Shown here piece by piece: positions 1 to 7,730 of a stretch of 64,000 nucleotides of DNA. The stretch covers positions 62,001 to 126,000 of the forward strand of contig JAFWEW010000032.1 in the NCBI GenBank assembly GCA_017512725.1, given 5' to 3'. The position numbers and the translations under genes are program-made. Source of the DNA: Solobacterium sp. Lineage in GTDB: Bacteria > Bacillota_I > Bacilli_A > Erysipelotrichales > Erysipelotrichaceae. Every line of letters begins with the position of its first letter. Position 1 is the first letter of the stretch. The notes beneath the pieces were generated by a model. The model was not told the DNA's origin and ran no database searches. It worked only from the letters and a program-made list of their open reading frames with translations.

Positions 1-1
1 T

Positions 2-73
2 TCTTCCAACCAGCGGGTGCTGAACATGAAGGAAACCCTGAAACAGAAGAAGGCTGTAAACTATATTGACTGA
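2..73 (+). CDS. 3' end of an unidentified upstream gene (partial)
   Basis: An open frame enters from the left edge and stops with TGA at 71-73; its visible end reads SSNQRVLNMKETLKQKKAV and four more residues. The TGA overlaps the ATG of the next gene by one base (TGATG), the usual sign of translational coupling in this window. The product cannot be recognised from 23 residues. The alternative frame also stops nearby (TGA at 67-69), so the assignment rests on the overlap only. Confidence 0.4.
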   Translation, partial: SSNQRVLNMKETLKQKKAVNYID

Positions 74-1146
74 TGGATACGATCCCGGGTGATTTTGAAA
101 AACTGGTATTTGAAAAAAGCCGTGTGAACGAGGAGAAGCTGCTCGCATACGGTTTTCATCCTGTCAAAAACGGATGGAAGATCTCCATTCCGTTCCATGA
201 CGGAGCGTTTACCGCAGTGATCCGTGTCCGAACAGACGGAACCGTAACCGGCAGGGTGATCGAGACCGAAATGGAGGAAGAATATCTGCCGCTGCGGGTC
301 GCTTCACAGACCAGTGCGTTTGTCAGTACGATCCGGCAGGAATACTTTGATCTACTGATTGAGATCCGGGAAAAGGCATTTGATGAACAGCTGTTTGTCT
401 CCGATCAGGCCAACCGCATTGCAGCACAGATCGAACAGGAGTTCCACGATGTCAGTGACCGGCCGTTTGCCAAAAGCGACCACGCCGTTTTCCGGGTGCC
501 GGGATCCAATAAATGGTACGCACTTGTCATGCGAGTCGAGCGGGCAAAGGTTCAGTCCGATGAATCGGAAGGCATGGTAGATGTCATCAATCTCAAATCC
601 GAAGACCATGAGCACGAAAAACTGATCTGTGAGCAGGGGATCTGGCCGGCCTGGCATATGAACAAGAAAAAATGGATCTCGGTTGTTCTCGACGATACCC
701 TGAAGGATGAGCGGATCATGGCACTGATCCGGGCCAGCCGGAAACAGATTTCCGGCGATGAAGTGGCCAAGACGGCGAATGAATATATCGTTCCGTCCAA
801 TCCAAACTACTACGATATCAAGCGTCACTTTAGGATCGGTCATATTTCCGAATGGAAACAGACGGTCCGCGCAAAACCGGGAGATATTGTTTATATCTAT
901 TCCGGAGCACCGGATTCCTGCATTCTCTTCCGGACGGAAGTTGTGGAAACCGATATCCCGTACCATTACCAGGATGCCAATCTGAAAATGACAAAAGTCA
1001 TGCGGCTCAAAGTTCTGAAGCGGTACCCGCCGGAACTGCTTACCATGAAAGTGCTGCGGACCTTTGGTATCCGCTCCATGCATGGGGCCAGGAAAGTTCC
1101 AGTGGAACTGAAAAAGGTAATCGACAGTCTGTCTGAGATCGACTAA
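73..1146 (+). CDS. MmcQ/YjbR-family protein with C-terminal EVE/PUA-like domain
   Basis: The protein has 357 residues. Residues 1-100 (VNEEKLLAYGFHP...) match the N-terminal domain typical of Firmicute MmcQ/YjbR proteins. Residues about 105-225 are the YjbR fold, with NKWYALVMRV and the conserved GIWPAWHMNKKKWISVVLD segment. Residues about 238-357 (NPNYYDIKRHF...KPGDIVYIYSGAP...) resemble an EVE/PUA-like fold, a class known to bind modified nucleotides. YjbR proteins are called DNA-binding from their fold, but no biochemical role is settled. The start overlaps the upstream stop by one base. A bidirectional terminator follows at once. Domain calls are from recognisable motifs; ligand binding is inference. 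Confidence 0.8.
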   Translation: MDTIPGDFEKLVFEKSRVNEEKLLAYGFHPVKNGWKISIPFHDGAFTAVIRVRTDGTVTGRVIETEMEEEYLPLRVASQTSAFVSTIRQEYFDLLIEIREKAFDEQLFVSDQANRIAAQIEQEFHDVSDRPFAKSDHAVFRVPGSNKWYALVMRVERAKVQSDESEGMVDVINLKSEDHEHEKLICEQGIWPAWHMNKKKWISVVLDDTLKDERIMALIRASRKQISGDEVAKTANEYIVPSNPNYYDIKRHFRIGHISEWKQTVRAKPGDIVYIYSGAPDSCILFRTEVVETDIPYHYQDANLKMTKVMRLKVLKRYPPELLTMKVLRTFGIRSMHGARKVPVELKKVIDSLSEID

Positions 1147-1170
1147 AAAACTGCCGCAAAGGGCAGTTTT
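1147..1170. terminator. Bidirectional intrinsic terminator between convergent genes
   Basis: AAAACTGCC and GGCAGTTTT form a 9-bp stem around GCAAAG directly after the stop of the YjbR gene, and it has A/T tails on both strands. It ends at the stop codon of the convergent DUF1846 gene, so it can serve both. Confidence 0.8.
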
Positions 1171-2656
1171 ACTTTCGATGGTACAGTTTCTTGTGCTGGT
1201 AGACCGGATCAAACGTGACATTGATGCCGAGCTTCCGGTACATGTTGGCATCTTCTGCCGGCAAGATCACGGTGCTGTGTGCTTCGGATCCCTTCAGGGA
1301 AGAGAGCTGCTTCATCGCTTCGGCACAGACTTCACTGGATTTGGCGACAATGCTGAGGGCAATCAGAAGTTCATCGGTATGGAGCCGCGGATTATGGTTG
1401 CCGAGATTCTTTACTTTCAGATCCTGGATCGGCTTGACGAATGCCGGTTCGATCAGATGCTTGTTTTTTGAGATGCCGGCCATCGCCTTGATCGCATTGA
1501 TGATTGCGGCAGAACTTGGACCGAAGAGGCTGGACGTCTTGCCGGTAACGATCTTGCCGTTGGGCAGTTCGATCGCCATGGCAGGAGCACCGGTCGCTTC
1601 TGCTTTTTTCCGGGCAACATTCACGCATTTCCGGTCTTCCGGAGTTACATCGGCCTTGTTCATCAGGACCTTGATCTTTTCAACGCTTTCCGGATTGATT
1701 TCCTCATGCCATGCGTCAACCAGTGTCTTGTAATACCGGCGGATGATCTCCTGCTTGGATGCCTCCTTGGCCGCTTCATCATTGACAATGCAGTAGCCGA
1801 CCATATTGACGCCCATATCGGTCGGAGACTTGTAGGGACTCTCGTTCTGAATTGCCTCAAACAGACGGTTCAGTACTGGGAAGATCTCAACATCACGGTT
1901 GTAGTTGATCGCAGTGATGCCATATGCCTCAAGGTGGAACGGGTCGATCATGTTGACGTCGTTGAGATCTGCGGTAGCTGCTTCATAGGCGAGGTTGACC
2001 GGATGGTTCAGCGGCAGGTTCCAGACCGGGAAGGTTTCAAACTTGGCGTAGCCGGATTTGATTCCCTTGCGGCTGTCGTTATAGAGCTGTGAGATACAGG
2101 TTGCCATCTTGCCGGAACCGGGTCCCGGAGCGGTGACGACGACCAGCTGACGGCTGGTCTTGACATGTTCATTCTTGCCGAGGCCTTCCGGAGATACGAT
2201 GAAGTCCACATCCGTCGGATAGCCGGGAATCGGGTAGTGGAGATAGGATTTGATGCCGTCTGCCTTCAGCTGCCGTCGGAACGCATCCGCAGCCGGCTGG
2301 TGGGCATACTGTGTGATGACGACCGAACCGACATAGAGATCCAGTGCCTTGAGGGCGTCCACGATGCGGAGCAGTTCCTGATCATAGGAAATGCCGGTAT
2401 CGCCGCGGAGCTTGGAATGTTCGATATTATTTGCGTTGATGCAGATAATGATCTCGACCTTGTCCTTCAGTTCCGTCAGGAGCCGGATTTTGTTGTTCGG
2501 CTCATACCCCGGCAATACGCGTGCTGCATGATAGTCTTCAAACATTTTGCCGCCGAATTCCAGATAGAGCTTACCGTCGAACATCTGGATCCGCTCGAGG
2601 ATCTTGTCTCTCTGCATCTGCAGGTATTTCTTGGAGTCAAATGCGATTTCTGTCAT
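1169..2656 (-). CDS. DUF1846 family protein
   Basis: This is a 495-residue protein of the widely distributed DUF1846 family, matching the family's usual length of about 495. The start was set at [20 protein letters not shown] because GAGGCGG lies 5 bases upstream of this ATG; the open frame continues 75 codons further but those residues look non-coding. The region [17 protein letters not shown] carries a P-loop-like GPGSGK. Conserved family-like segments include [29 protein letters not shown]. The biochemical function of the family is unknown to me; nucleotide binding is suggested only by the glycine-rich loop. It is cytosolic and transcribed alone, divergently from the pseudokinase gene. Confidence 0.85.
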   Translation of the reverse strand: MTEIAFDSKKYLQMQRDKILERIQMFDGKLYLEFGGKMFEDYHAARVLPGYEPNNKIRLLTELKDKVEIIICINANNIEHSKLRGDTGISYDQELLRIVDALKALDLYVGSVVITQYAHQPAADAFRRQLKADGIKSYLHYPIPGYPTDVDFIVSPEGLGKNEHVKTSRQLVVVTAPGPGSGKMATCISQLYNDSRKGIKSGYAKFETFPVWNLPLNHPVNLAYEAATADLNDVNMIDPFHLEAYGITAINYNRDVEIFPVLNRLFEAIQNESPYKSPTDMGVNMVGYCIVNDEAAKEASKQEIIRRYYKTLVDAWHEEINPESVEKIKVLMNKADVTPEDRKCVNVARKKAEATGAPAMAIELPNGKIVTGKTSSLFGPSSAAIINAIKAMAGISKNKHLIEPAFVKPIQDLKVKNLGNHNPRLHTDELLIALSIVAKSSEVCAEAMKQLSSLKGSEAHSTVILPAEDANMYRKLGINVTFDPVYQHKKLYHRK

Positions 2657-2738
2657 AATCCGCCTCTTTCGTATGAAATTTGTGACTAAAACAAAACATA
2701 CTTTATCAGATAACAATAAGAAAAGGGAATAGCAATTT

Positions 2739-2769
2739 TTGAACCAAATCAGGGACGGGGTCGTATAAT
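2739..2769 (+). promoter_or_regulatory. Promoter of the LytS-like gene
   Basis: TATAAT at 2764-2769 is a consensus -10 box, with TTGAAC at 2739-2744 as the likely -35 box at a long 19-bp spacing. It leaves a leader of about 18 bases with GAGAGG before the ATG at 2793. Confidence 0.5.
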
Positions 2770-2792
2770 ATGAAAATACGAGAGGTTTTTGC

Positions 2793-4202
2793 ATGGAAGT
2801 ATGGCTTTCCCATCCAATTGAAGTATCAATGGATCTTTGGACACTGATCATCAGCCTTCTGATCTGTTTCTTTATGATCATGCAGCGGCTGATTTTTGTA
2901 CGTCAGAATATTCTGTATTTTTTCTGGTTCATGATGGATGCGGTATTCATGGTCCTGCAGCTGGAATCGTACCGTTCGGAAGCATTAATGAAAATCATGC
3001 CTGCGGTTTCCCTGATCTTTGTGATTGCCACGATCATTCTCCTGCTGGTGCTTGCCTGTTCCAGGCGCGGCGGCATCAAAAAGGCATTTAACCTGAGCGT
3101 GCGGGAATGGGCCTATATCGGCGTCAACATGTTCGGCATCTTTTTCTTCTCGCTGACCCTTCTTACGCTGATGGATCTGTTTGCGGCCGGAGAGGCCAGC
3201 GGAAAAGCACTGCTGCGCACGATGTTCGGCTTTCTGCCGGCACTTCTGAATATCATTGCCGACCTGACGTATTTCAGTGATTATCACGAGCGCCTGCGCC
3301 GTTCCTCTCCGCATATGACCTATGTGTTTATGATTGCAGTGTTCATTGCAATGTATCTGATCATCTTGCTGAAAGGGACATCCTACGCCGGCGGACTGCT
3401 GACGATCGGCATGTGTCTTTCTCTGCTCTTCAGCATCCTTTCGCTCTCCCGCAGCACTGCAGCACCGGTCCCTGAACCGGAAGCGGCACCTCAGGAGAAT
3501 GAGAAGATCGAGAAGATCCTTCCGAAGGAAGACCCGAAAGAGCTGAACAAGCTGGATGAGATTCTGGATCTTAAAGAAGAGAAAAAGCCTGAACCTGCTG
3601 CTTCCGTCAGCGCGAAGGCAACGGGGAATACAACGCTGCTCAACCTTGATCCGAATCTGATGAACAGCACGCTGAATGCCGTCTACTATCTGATCGACAG
3701 TGATCCGGCAAAGGCGAAGACTGCTGTCGATGATCTTTCCGGATTCATGAACGGAAAGCTGAATATGGCGAATACCGATCATGTGATCCCGTTTGAGAAG
3801 GAAATGGAACTGGTACGGAAGTATCTTTCGATCCAGGAGATGCGGTATGACGATGTTCTCCATGTGAACTACGATCTCAAGGAAAACGGCTTCTTTGTGC
3901 CGCCGCTTTCCGTGAGTACGCTGGTCCAGCATGCGGCAGAAAGCATTATTGAACGGGACCTTGAACAGGGTGAACTTTCGATTGTATCCGACAAGGATGA
4001 TCTCTGCTGCAAAGTCTTAGTCTCCTATTCCGTCAAACCGGATGAACATATCGAAAAGACGGCGCTCTATAAAGTAAATCCCCAGCTTGCCGAGGTGAAG
4101 GAAAACCTTGAGACCTACTGCCGGGGAGCGATGGAAATTCTGAGTGAACCGGACCGGGTGATCCTGGCAATGTATGTTCCGATGAAAGTCCAGGAAGACT
4201 GA
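2793..4202 (+). CDS. Membrane protein with degenerate LytS-type histidine kinase domain
   Basis: The 469-residue protein has about six or seven hydrophobic segments in residues 1-210, an acidic/proline linker (about 215-275), then a region clearly related to the LytS/YpdA His_kinase domain: [20 protein letters not shown] followed by [21 protein letters not shown] and [13 protein letters not shown]. In active relatives the first block reads NPHFLFN and the last PPLLLQPLVENA; here the phospho-acceptor His is Asn and the N-box Asn is His, and no glycine-rich ATP lid is visible. It is therefore predicted to be a pseudokinase, perhaps a sensor or scaffold. No response regulator lies beside it. The start has GAGAGG 7 bases upstream. 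Its stop abuts the convergent MocR gene with no gap. Confidence 0.75.
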   Translation: MEVWLSHPIEVSMDLWTLIISLLICFFMIMQRLIFVRQNILYFFWFMMDAVFMVLQLESYRSEALMKIMPAVSLIFVIATIILLLVLACSRRGGIKKAFNLSVREWAYIGVNMFGIFFFSLTLLTLMDLFAAGEASGKALLRTMFGFLPALLNIIADLTYFSDYHERLRRSSPHMTYVFMIAVFIAMYLIILLKGTSYAGGLLTIGMCLSLLFSILSLSRSTAAPVPEPEAAPQENEKIEKILPKEDPKELNKLDEILDLKEEKKPEPAASVSAKATGNTTLLNLDPNLMNSTLNAVYYLIDSDPAKAKTAVDDLSGFMNGKLNMANTDHVIPFEKEMELVRKYLSIQEMRYDDVLHVNYDLKENGFFVPPLSVSTLVQHAAESIIERDLEQGELSIVSDKDDLCCKVLVSYSVKPDEHIEKTALYKVNPQLAEVKENLETYCRGAMEILSEPDRVILAMYVPMKVQED

Positions 4203-5261
4203 TCAGCGGCTGCGTCTTCTGCGTCTGCGGATGCGGTTGATCTGCCGCTCATAATCCCCGCTGTGAATCAGTTCATACAGGATCAGCTGGGAAAACGTAG
4301 AAACCGTGCAGGAGTAAAATCCTGCTTTTTCTTCGAACGCTTCCAGCCGGTCTTTCGGCAGGATCATATAGCCGATCCGTACGGAAGGCGCAATCGTTTT
4401 GGAGAAGGTGCTGAGATAGATGACATAGTGATCCGGCGCCATGCCAAACAGGGTGTCTGCCGGTTTGCCGGAGAGAGTAAACTCACTGTCATAGTCATCT
4501 TCGATCAGCACGGCATTGCGCTGTTCCGCCCAGCGAAGATATTCTCTTCGCTTGGAAGCGTCGGCGGTGATGCCGGTCGGCCAGCTGTGGAACGGCGTGA
4601 TGTGCAGGACATCCGCATGGGACTGTTCCAGTTCGCCGGAGCGGATGCCGTTGCTGCCGAGTTTTAATTTTTCAACCTGGACACCGTTAGCCTCATACAT
4701 CTTCAGGATCGTTTCATAGGAGGGATCCTCAACGCCATAGACTTTGTCTCTTCCAAGCATCGTCACGATCAGCCCGTAGAGGTATTCCGCTCCGCTTCCG
4801 ATCAGTATCTGTTCGGGCTGTACATGAATGCCACGACTGGCAGACAGGTGGGAAGCGATTGCTCCCTGCAGCAGCGGGAGCCCATGCGGAGGGCTTTTGA
4901 TCAGGATCTCTTCCTGATATTCGGAAAGCACCCGGCGGATCGTGCGGGCAAGAACACTGAACGGGAAGCTGTCTTTTGGAACATCATCCGGCAGGATGAA
5001 CTCCGAATCCAGTTCTTCCTGTACATTCAGCACGGTATCGGAACGGTAGGTGACAAACAGACCTGCCCGTTCCTTCGGTTCGATATAGCCTTCTTCATTG
5101 AGCAGTTCGAGCGCATGCTCGATTGTAACAAGCGACAGATTAAACTGACTGCTCAGTGACCGTTTGCTGGGCAGTTTGGTTCCATATGGGTAAACACCTT
5201 CGGTAATCGCATTGCGAAGGGTCTGATAGATATCAATATATGCTGGTTTTTTCTTTTTCAT
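4203..5261 (-). CDS. MocR/PdxR-like GntR-aminotransferase regulator, C-terminally truncated
   Basis: The 352-residue protein begins with a GntR winged helix (IYQTLRNAITEGVYPYGTKLPSKRSLSSQFNLS, about 10-45) and continues into a fold-type I aminotransferase domain (about 105 onward). That domain includes the PLP-lysine motif STFSKTIAPSVRIGY. Such regulators usually have 450-480 residues; this one stops at INRIRRRRRRSR, just where the small C-terminal subdomain with the substrate-carboxylate arginine should begin. The stop lies exactly against the convergent gene. An in-frame TAA 7-9 bases before the ATG fixes the start, and only a distant AGGAG (16 bases) precedes it. The divergent ECF S component and PfkB kinase suggest control of vitamin B6 uptake (inference). 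Confidence 0.85.
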   Translation of the reverse strand: MKKKKPAYIDIYQTLRNAITEGVYPYGTKLPSKRSLSSQFNLSLVTIEHALELLNEEGYIEPKERAGLFVTYRSDTVLNVQEELDSEFILPDDVPKDSFPFSVLARTIRRVLSEYQEEILIKSPPHGLPLLQGAIASHLSASRGIHVQPEQILIGSGAEYLYGLIVTMLGRDKVYGVEDPSYETILKMYEANGVQVEKLKLGSNGIRSGELEQSHADVLHITPFHSWPTGITADASKRREYLRWAEQRNAVLIEDDYDSEFTLSGKPADTLFGMAPDHYVIYLSTFSKTIAPSVRIGYMILPKDRLEAFEEKAGFYSCTVSTFSQLILYELIHSGDYERQINRIRRRRRRSR

Positions 5262-5293
5262 CTGGTCTTATAAAATTCTCCTGATCTGGTCTT
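5260..5293. promoter_or_regulatory. Tandem direct repeat, candidate MocR operator
   Basis: ATCTGGTCTT occurs at 5260-5269 and again at 5284-5293, 24 bases start to start, in the 84-base gap between the divergent MocR and ECF genes. The first copy overlaps the regulator's start codon. MocR-family proteins commonly bind spaced direct repeats, so these are likely operators. Confidence 0.6.
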
Positions 5294-5345
5294 TTACATA
5301 ATACCACCTTGTGCGTATCATGGTTGGAAAAGAGGGGGATTCATT

Positions 5346-5876
5346 ATGAGTGAAACAACGAAGAAGAGCGATACGGACCGTACCAAGATCCTGACACTGA
5401 CGGCGCTGTTTACGGGGATGAACATTGCGCTGAGCTCCTTTGGGCTCCCGGTACCGGGCGGACATCTGTACCTGAATGATATTGTGATCACGGCAGCGGC
5501 ACTGCTGCTGGACCCGCTGGACGCATTTATCGTCGGCGGCATCGGTGCCTTTCTGGGAGACCTGCTGTTCTATCCGACTCCGATGTTCGTATCGCTGGTG
5601 ACCCATGGCATCCAGGCTGCGGTCGTTTCCTATCTGGCGAAGAAGGGGAATCCGGAAAACCCGCCGCGTACGATGTCGGTTGCCGCGGGAGTCGGTGCTC
5701 TGATCAATATCGTCGGCTACACGATCGGAAGAGCTTTTATCTACGCGACGCCGCAGGCCGCAATGCTCAAGCTGCCGTTCCAGATCCTGCAGGCCGTTGT
5801 AGGAGCAGTTCTTGGCGTTCTTCTGGTAGACCGTCTTGGACTCAAAAGCCAGTTTGAACGTCTGCTTCACAAATGA
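5346..5876 (+). CDS. ECF transporter S component (candidate vitamin B6 substrate-binding subunit)
   Basis: This 176-residue integral membrane protein has a charged N-terminus and about six hydrophobic segments with S-component features: LTALFTGMNIALSSFGLPVPGGHLYLNDIVITAAALLLDPLDAFIVGGIGAFLGDLLF. S components bind a vitamin and dock on a shared EcfA-EcfT module, which is not in this window. Substrate cannot be read from sequence. The divergent MocR/PdxR-like regulator and downstream PfkB kinase make pyridoxine or a related B6 vitamer the best guess. AGAGGGGG lies 8 bases before the ATG. The next gene has its own promoter, which begins at this gene's stop. Confidence 0.8.
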   Translation: MSETTKKSDTDRTKILTLTALFTGMNIALSSFGLPVPGGHLYLNDIVITAAALLLDPLDAFIVGGIGAFLGDLLFYPTPMFVSLVTHGIQAAVVSYLAKKGNPENPPRTMSVAAGVGALINIVGYTIGRAFIYATPQAAMLKLPFQILQAVVGAVLGVLLVDRLGLKSQFERLLHK

Positions 5877-5878
5877 GT

Positions 5879-5906
5879 TTGACAGCCATCCAATCTGTTC
5901 TACAAT
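5879..5906 (+). promoter_or_regulatory. Strong promoter giving a predicted leaderless pfkB transcript
   Basis: TTGACA (5879-5884), a 16-bp spacer and TACAAT (5901-5906) are followed by exactly six bases and the ATG at 5913, so transcription should begin at the start codon. There is no Shine-Dalgarno sequence between the stop of the ECF gene and this ATG. Confidence 0.75.
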
Positions 5907-5912
5907 GTCTTC

Positions 5913-6806
5913 ATGAAAAAAGCGTTGATGATCGGTTCAACCGTCGCAGATATTATGATCTATGTGGACCATCTTCCTTCCGTGGAAGAAGATGTTGAAC
6001 CTACGGGACAGACGATGTCGATTGGCGGCTGCTGCTTTAACGTTTCAAATATGCTGTCGTTTTTCAAAGTGCCGTATACCTTGTTTTCCCCGGTGGGAAG
6101 CGGAATCTACGGCACTTTTATTCTGGAAGAACTGAAGAAGCGGGGGATTGAACCGTTTCTTACCCGCAGTGACGCAAACGGATGCTGCTACTGCATTGTT
6201 GACAAGAACGGGAACCGTTCGTTTCTTGCCCTGCATGGCGCAGAATATCTCTTTGAAAAAGAGTGGTTCGAGGCACTGGACAGTTCAGAATACTCGGATG
6301 TCTATGTCTGCGGACTGGAGATCGAAGATAAGACAGGGGATGTGATCGTCGATTTTATCAAGCGGAATCCGCAGCTGAATGTTTACTTTGCGCCGAGTGC
6401 ACGGCTCCTTCACATCCCGGAAAACCTGATGGAAGAACTGCTGGACTGTTCTCCGATTCTGCATCTCAACCGGGAGGAAGCCTGCATGTATCTTCGCTCC
6501 AGAGGAGAGCTGCAGGAAGCGGAACCGGAAGTGCCGCAGCTCTGCCGCCAGCTGTATGAACGGACAAAGAATATCGTCTTTGTGACAGACGGCGCAAACG
6601 GTGCCTATGCCTTTGACGGGGAACAGGAATACGGGGTTCCTGCTTTTCCGGCAACGGCCCGGGACGGGACCGGAGCAGGCGACAGTCACATCGGGACCCT
6701 GATGGCATTACGGATGCTGGGTTACCCGCTTCAGACCGCAATGCGGATCGCGGCATTTGCGTCGGCTAGAGTCGTCTCACAGAGCGGCGGCATCCTGAAT
6801 GATTAA
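5913..6806 (+). CDS. PfkB/ribokinase-family kinase
   Basis: The 297-residue cytosolic kinase has the usual PfkB length. The N-terminal pattern KKALMIGSTVADIMIYVDHLPSVEED and GGCCFNVSNMLSFF (residues about 38-51) corresponds to the first PfkB signature. DGTGAGDSHIGTLMALRMLGY (about 252-272) is the second, containing the catalytic Asp and anion-hole glycines. The family phosphorylates sugars, nucleosides or pyridoxal; its position next to a MocR-like regulator and ECF S component suggests a B6 vitamer or nucleoside substrate, which is inference. No SD precedes the ATG, and a promoter -10 box ends seven bases before it, so translation from a leaderless mRNA is predicted. Confidence 0.8.
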   Translation: MKKALMIGSTVADIMIYVDHLPSVEEDVEPTGQTMSIGGCCFNVSNMLSFFKVPYTLFSPVGSGIYGTFILEELKKRGIEPFLTRSDANGCCYCIVDKNGNRSFLALHGAEYLFEKEWFEALDSSEYSDVYVCGLEIEDKTGDVIVDFIKRNPQLNVYFAPSARLLHIPENLMEELLDCSPILHLNREEACMYLRSRGELQEAEPEVPQLCRQLYERTKNIVFVTDGANGAYAFDGEQEYGVPAFPATARDGTGAGDSHIGTLMALRMLGYPLQTAMRIAAFASARVVSQSGGILND

Positions 6807-6833
6807 TAAAGTACAAAAACAACGGACATTTTT

Positions 6834-6862
6834 TTCACGGATCCTCTGAAATGAGGTATGAT
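6834..6862 (+). promoter_or_regulatory. Promoter of the C39-like peptidase gene
   Basis: TTCACG (6834-6839), a 17-bp spacer and TATGAT (6857-6862) precede a short leader that carries AAAGGGGTGG ahead of the ATG at 6894. Confidence 0.55.
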
Positions 6863-6893
6863 AGAGTACAGAAAACAAAAGGGGTGGAACAAT

Positions 6894-7655
6894 ATGAATA
6901 TGCGTAAGGTTATCGTTGCGGTTGCTGCTGCAGTACTGGTATTCAGCGGATCGCTGAGACAGGTAAAGGCAGATGGTTACTGGCAGGAAGGCTATTGGGA
7001 TGATGCCAGTCAGACATGGGTTGATGGTCAGTGGATCGAAACCGGAACTTCCACCGGCGGATGGACCGGTCAGCCCTATCAGGAATTTGCCAACGGCGGC
7101 ACGATCAATTATGACGCCAACGGGAACTGGACCTCTACCGTGGTCGGAAATGTTCCGCTCTTTTCCCAGCATAACGGTGCCTGGGCAGGGGTTACGATCG
7201 GTGAAGGAGGCAACTTCGGTTCTACCGGCTGTGTACCGACTGCGATGGCCATTATCATGAACCATTTTGGGATGGGCGGCTCTCCACTGGATTACGGCTA
7301 TATGATGAATGCCTGCGGGAACTATAACTCCTGGATGGGGCATGGCGCAGACAGTGCAGCGCTTACCAATACCGGTGCTGCATATGGTCTTGCTGTGAAT
7401 GCGTTCAGTGATTATGATTCCATGTACTATGCACTGCAGAGAGGCAAGCTCGTCGCCGCCTGCATCGGAGGCAATGCGGCTTATACCCACTGCGTCGTTC
7501 TGTATGGACTGGATGCCTGGGGCAATACCAATGTCGCTGATCCTTCCGGAAGATACTACCGCACCAACATCGCCAGCATCATCGGCAATATCTCGTATAA
7601 CCCGATGGACTGGACGGCCGGCGGACCGTTTGTCGCATTTGGCTACGAGTGGTAA
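6894..7655 (+). CDS. Secreted C39-like cysteine peptidase
   Basis: The 253-residue protein has a Sec signal peptide (MNMRKVIVAVAAAVLVFSGS, likely cleaved near VKA-DG). A Trp/Gly/Thr-rich linker follows (about 25-85), and then a Peptidase_C39_2-type papain-like domain. Catalytic candidates are the Cys in GSTGCVPTAMAIIMNHFG, the His in YTHCVVLYGLD and the Asp in VADPSG. The Trp-rich N-terminal part (YWQEGYWDDASQTWVDGQW) might aid attachment to the cell wall, but I do not recognise a named repeat. AAAGGGGTGG precedes the ATG, and a consensus-like promoter and a strong terminator frame the gene as a single-gene unit. The substrate is unknown. Confidence 0.8.
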   Translation: MNMRKVIVAVAAAVLVFSGSLRQVKADGYWQEGYWDDASQTWVDGQWIETGTSTGGWTGQPYQEFANGGTINYDANGNWTSTVVGNVPLFSQHNGAWAGVTIGEGGNFGSTGCVPTAMAIIMNHFGMGGSPLDYGYMMNACGNYNSWMGHGADSAALTNTGAAYGLAVNAFSDYDSMYYALQRGKLVAACIGGNAAYTHCVVLYGLDAWGNTNVADPSGRYYRTNIASIIGNISYNPMDWTAGGPFVAFGYEW

Positions 7656-7667
7656 TGAAGGATTCCG

Positions 7668-7694
7668 AACCTGCTGAAACATGCAGGTTTTTTT
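7668..7694 (+). terminator. Intrinsic terminator after the C39-like peptidase
   Basis: AACCTGC and GCAGGTT form a stem around an 8-base loop, followed by a run of T residues. Confidence 0.85.
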
Positions 7695-7730
7695 GTTTTT
7701 GTTTAGAAGTATTGCGATAAAATGATGGAT

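Noticed and set aside
3900-4205. A frameshifted continuation of the truncated MocR gene
   Set aside because: The minus-strand frames beyond the stop show no aminotransferase-like sequence, and the plus strand is clearly coding for the LytS-like protein.
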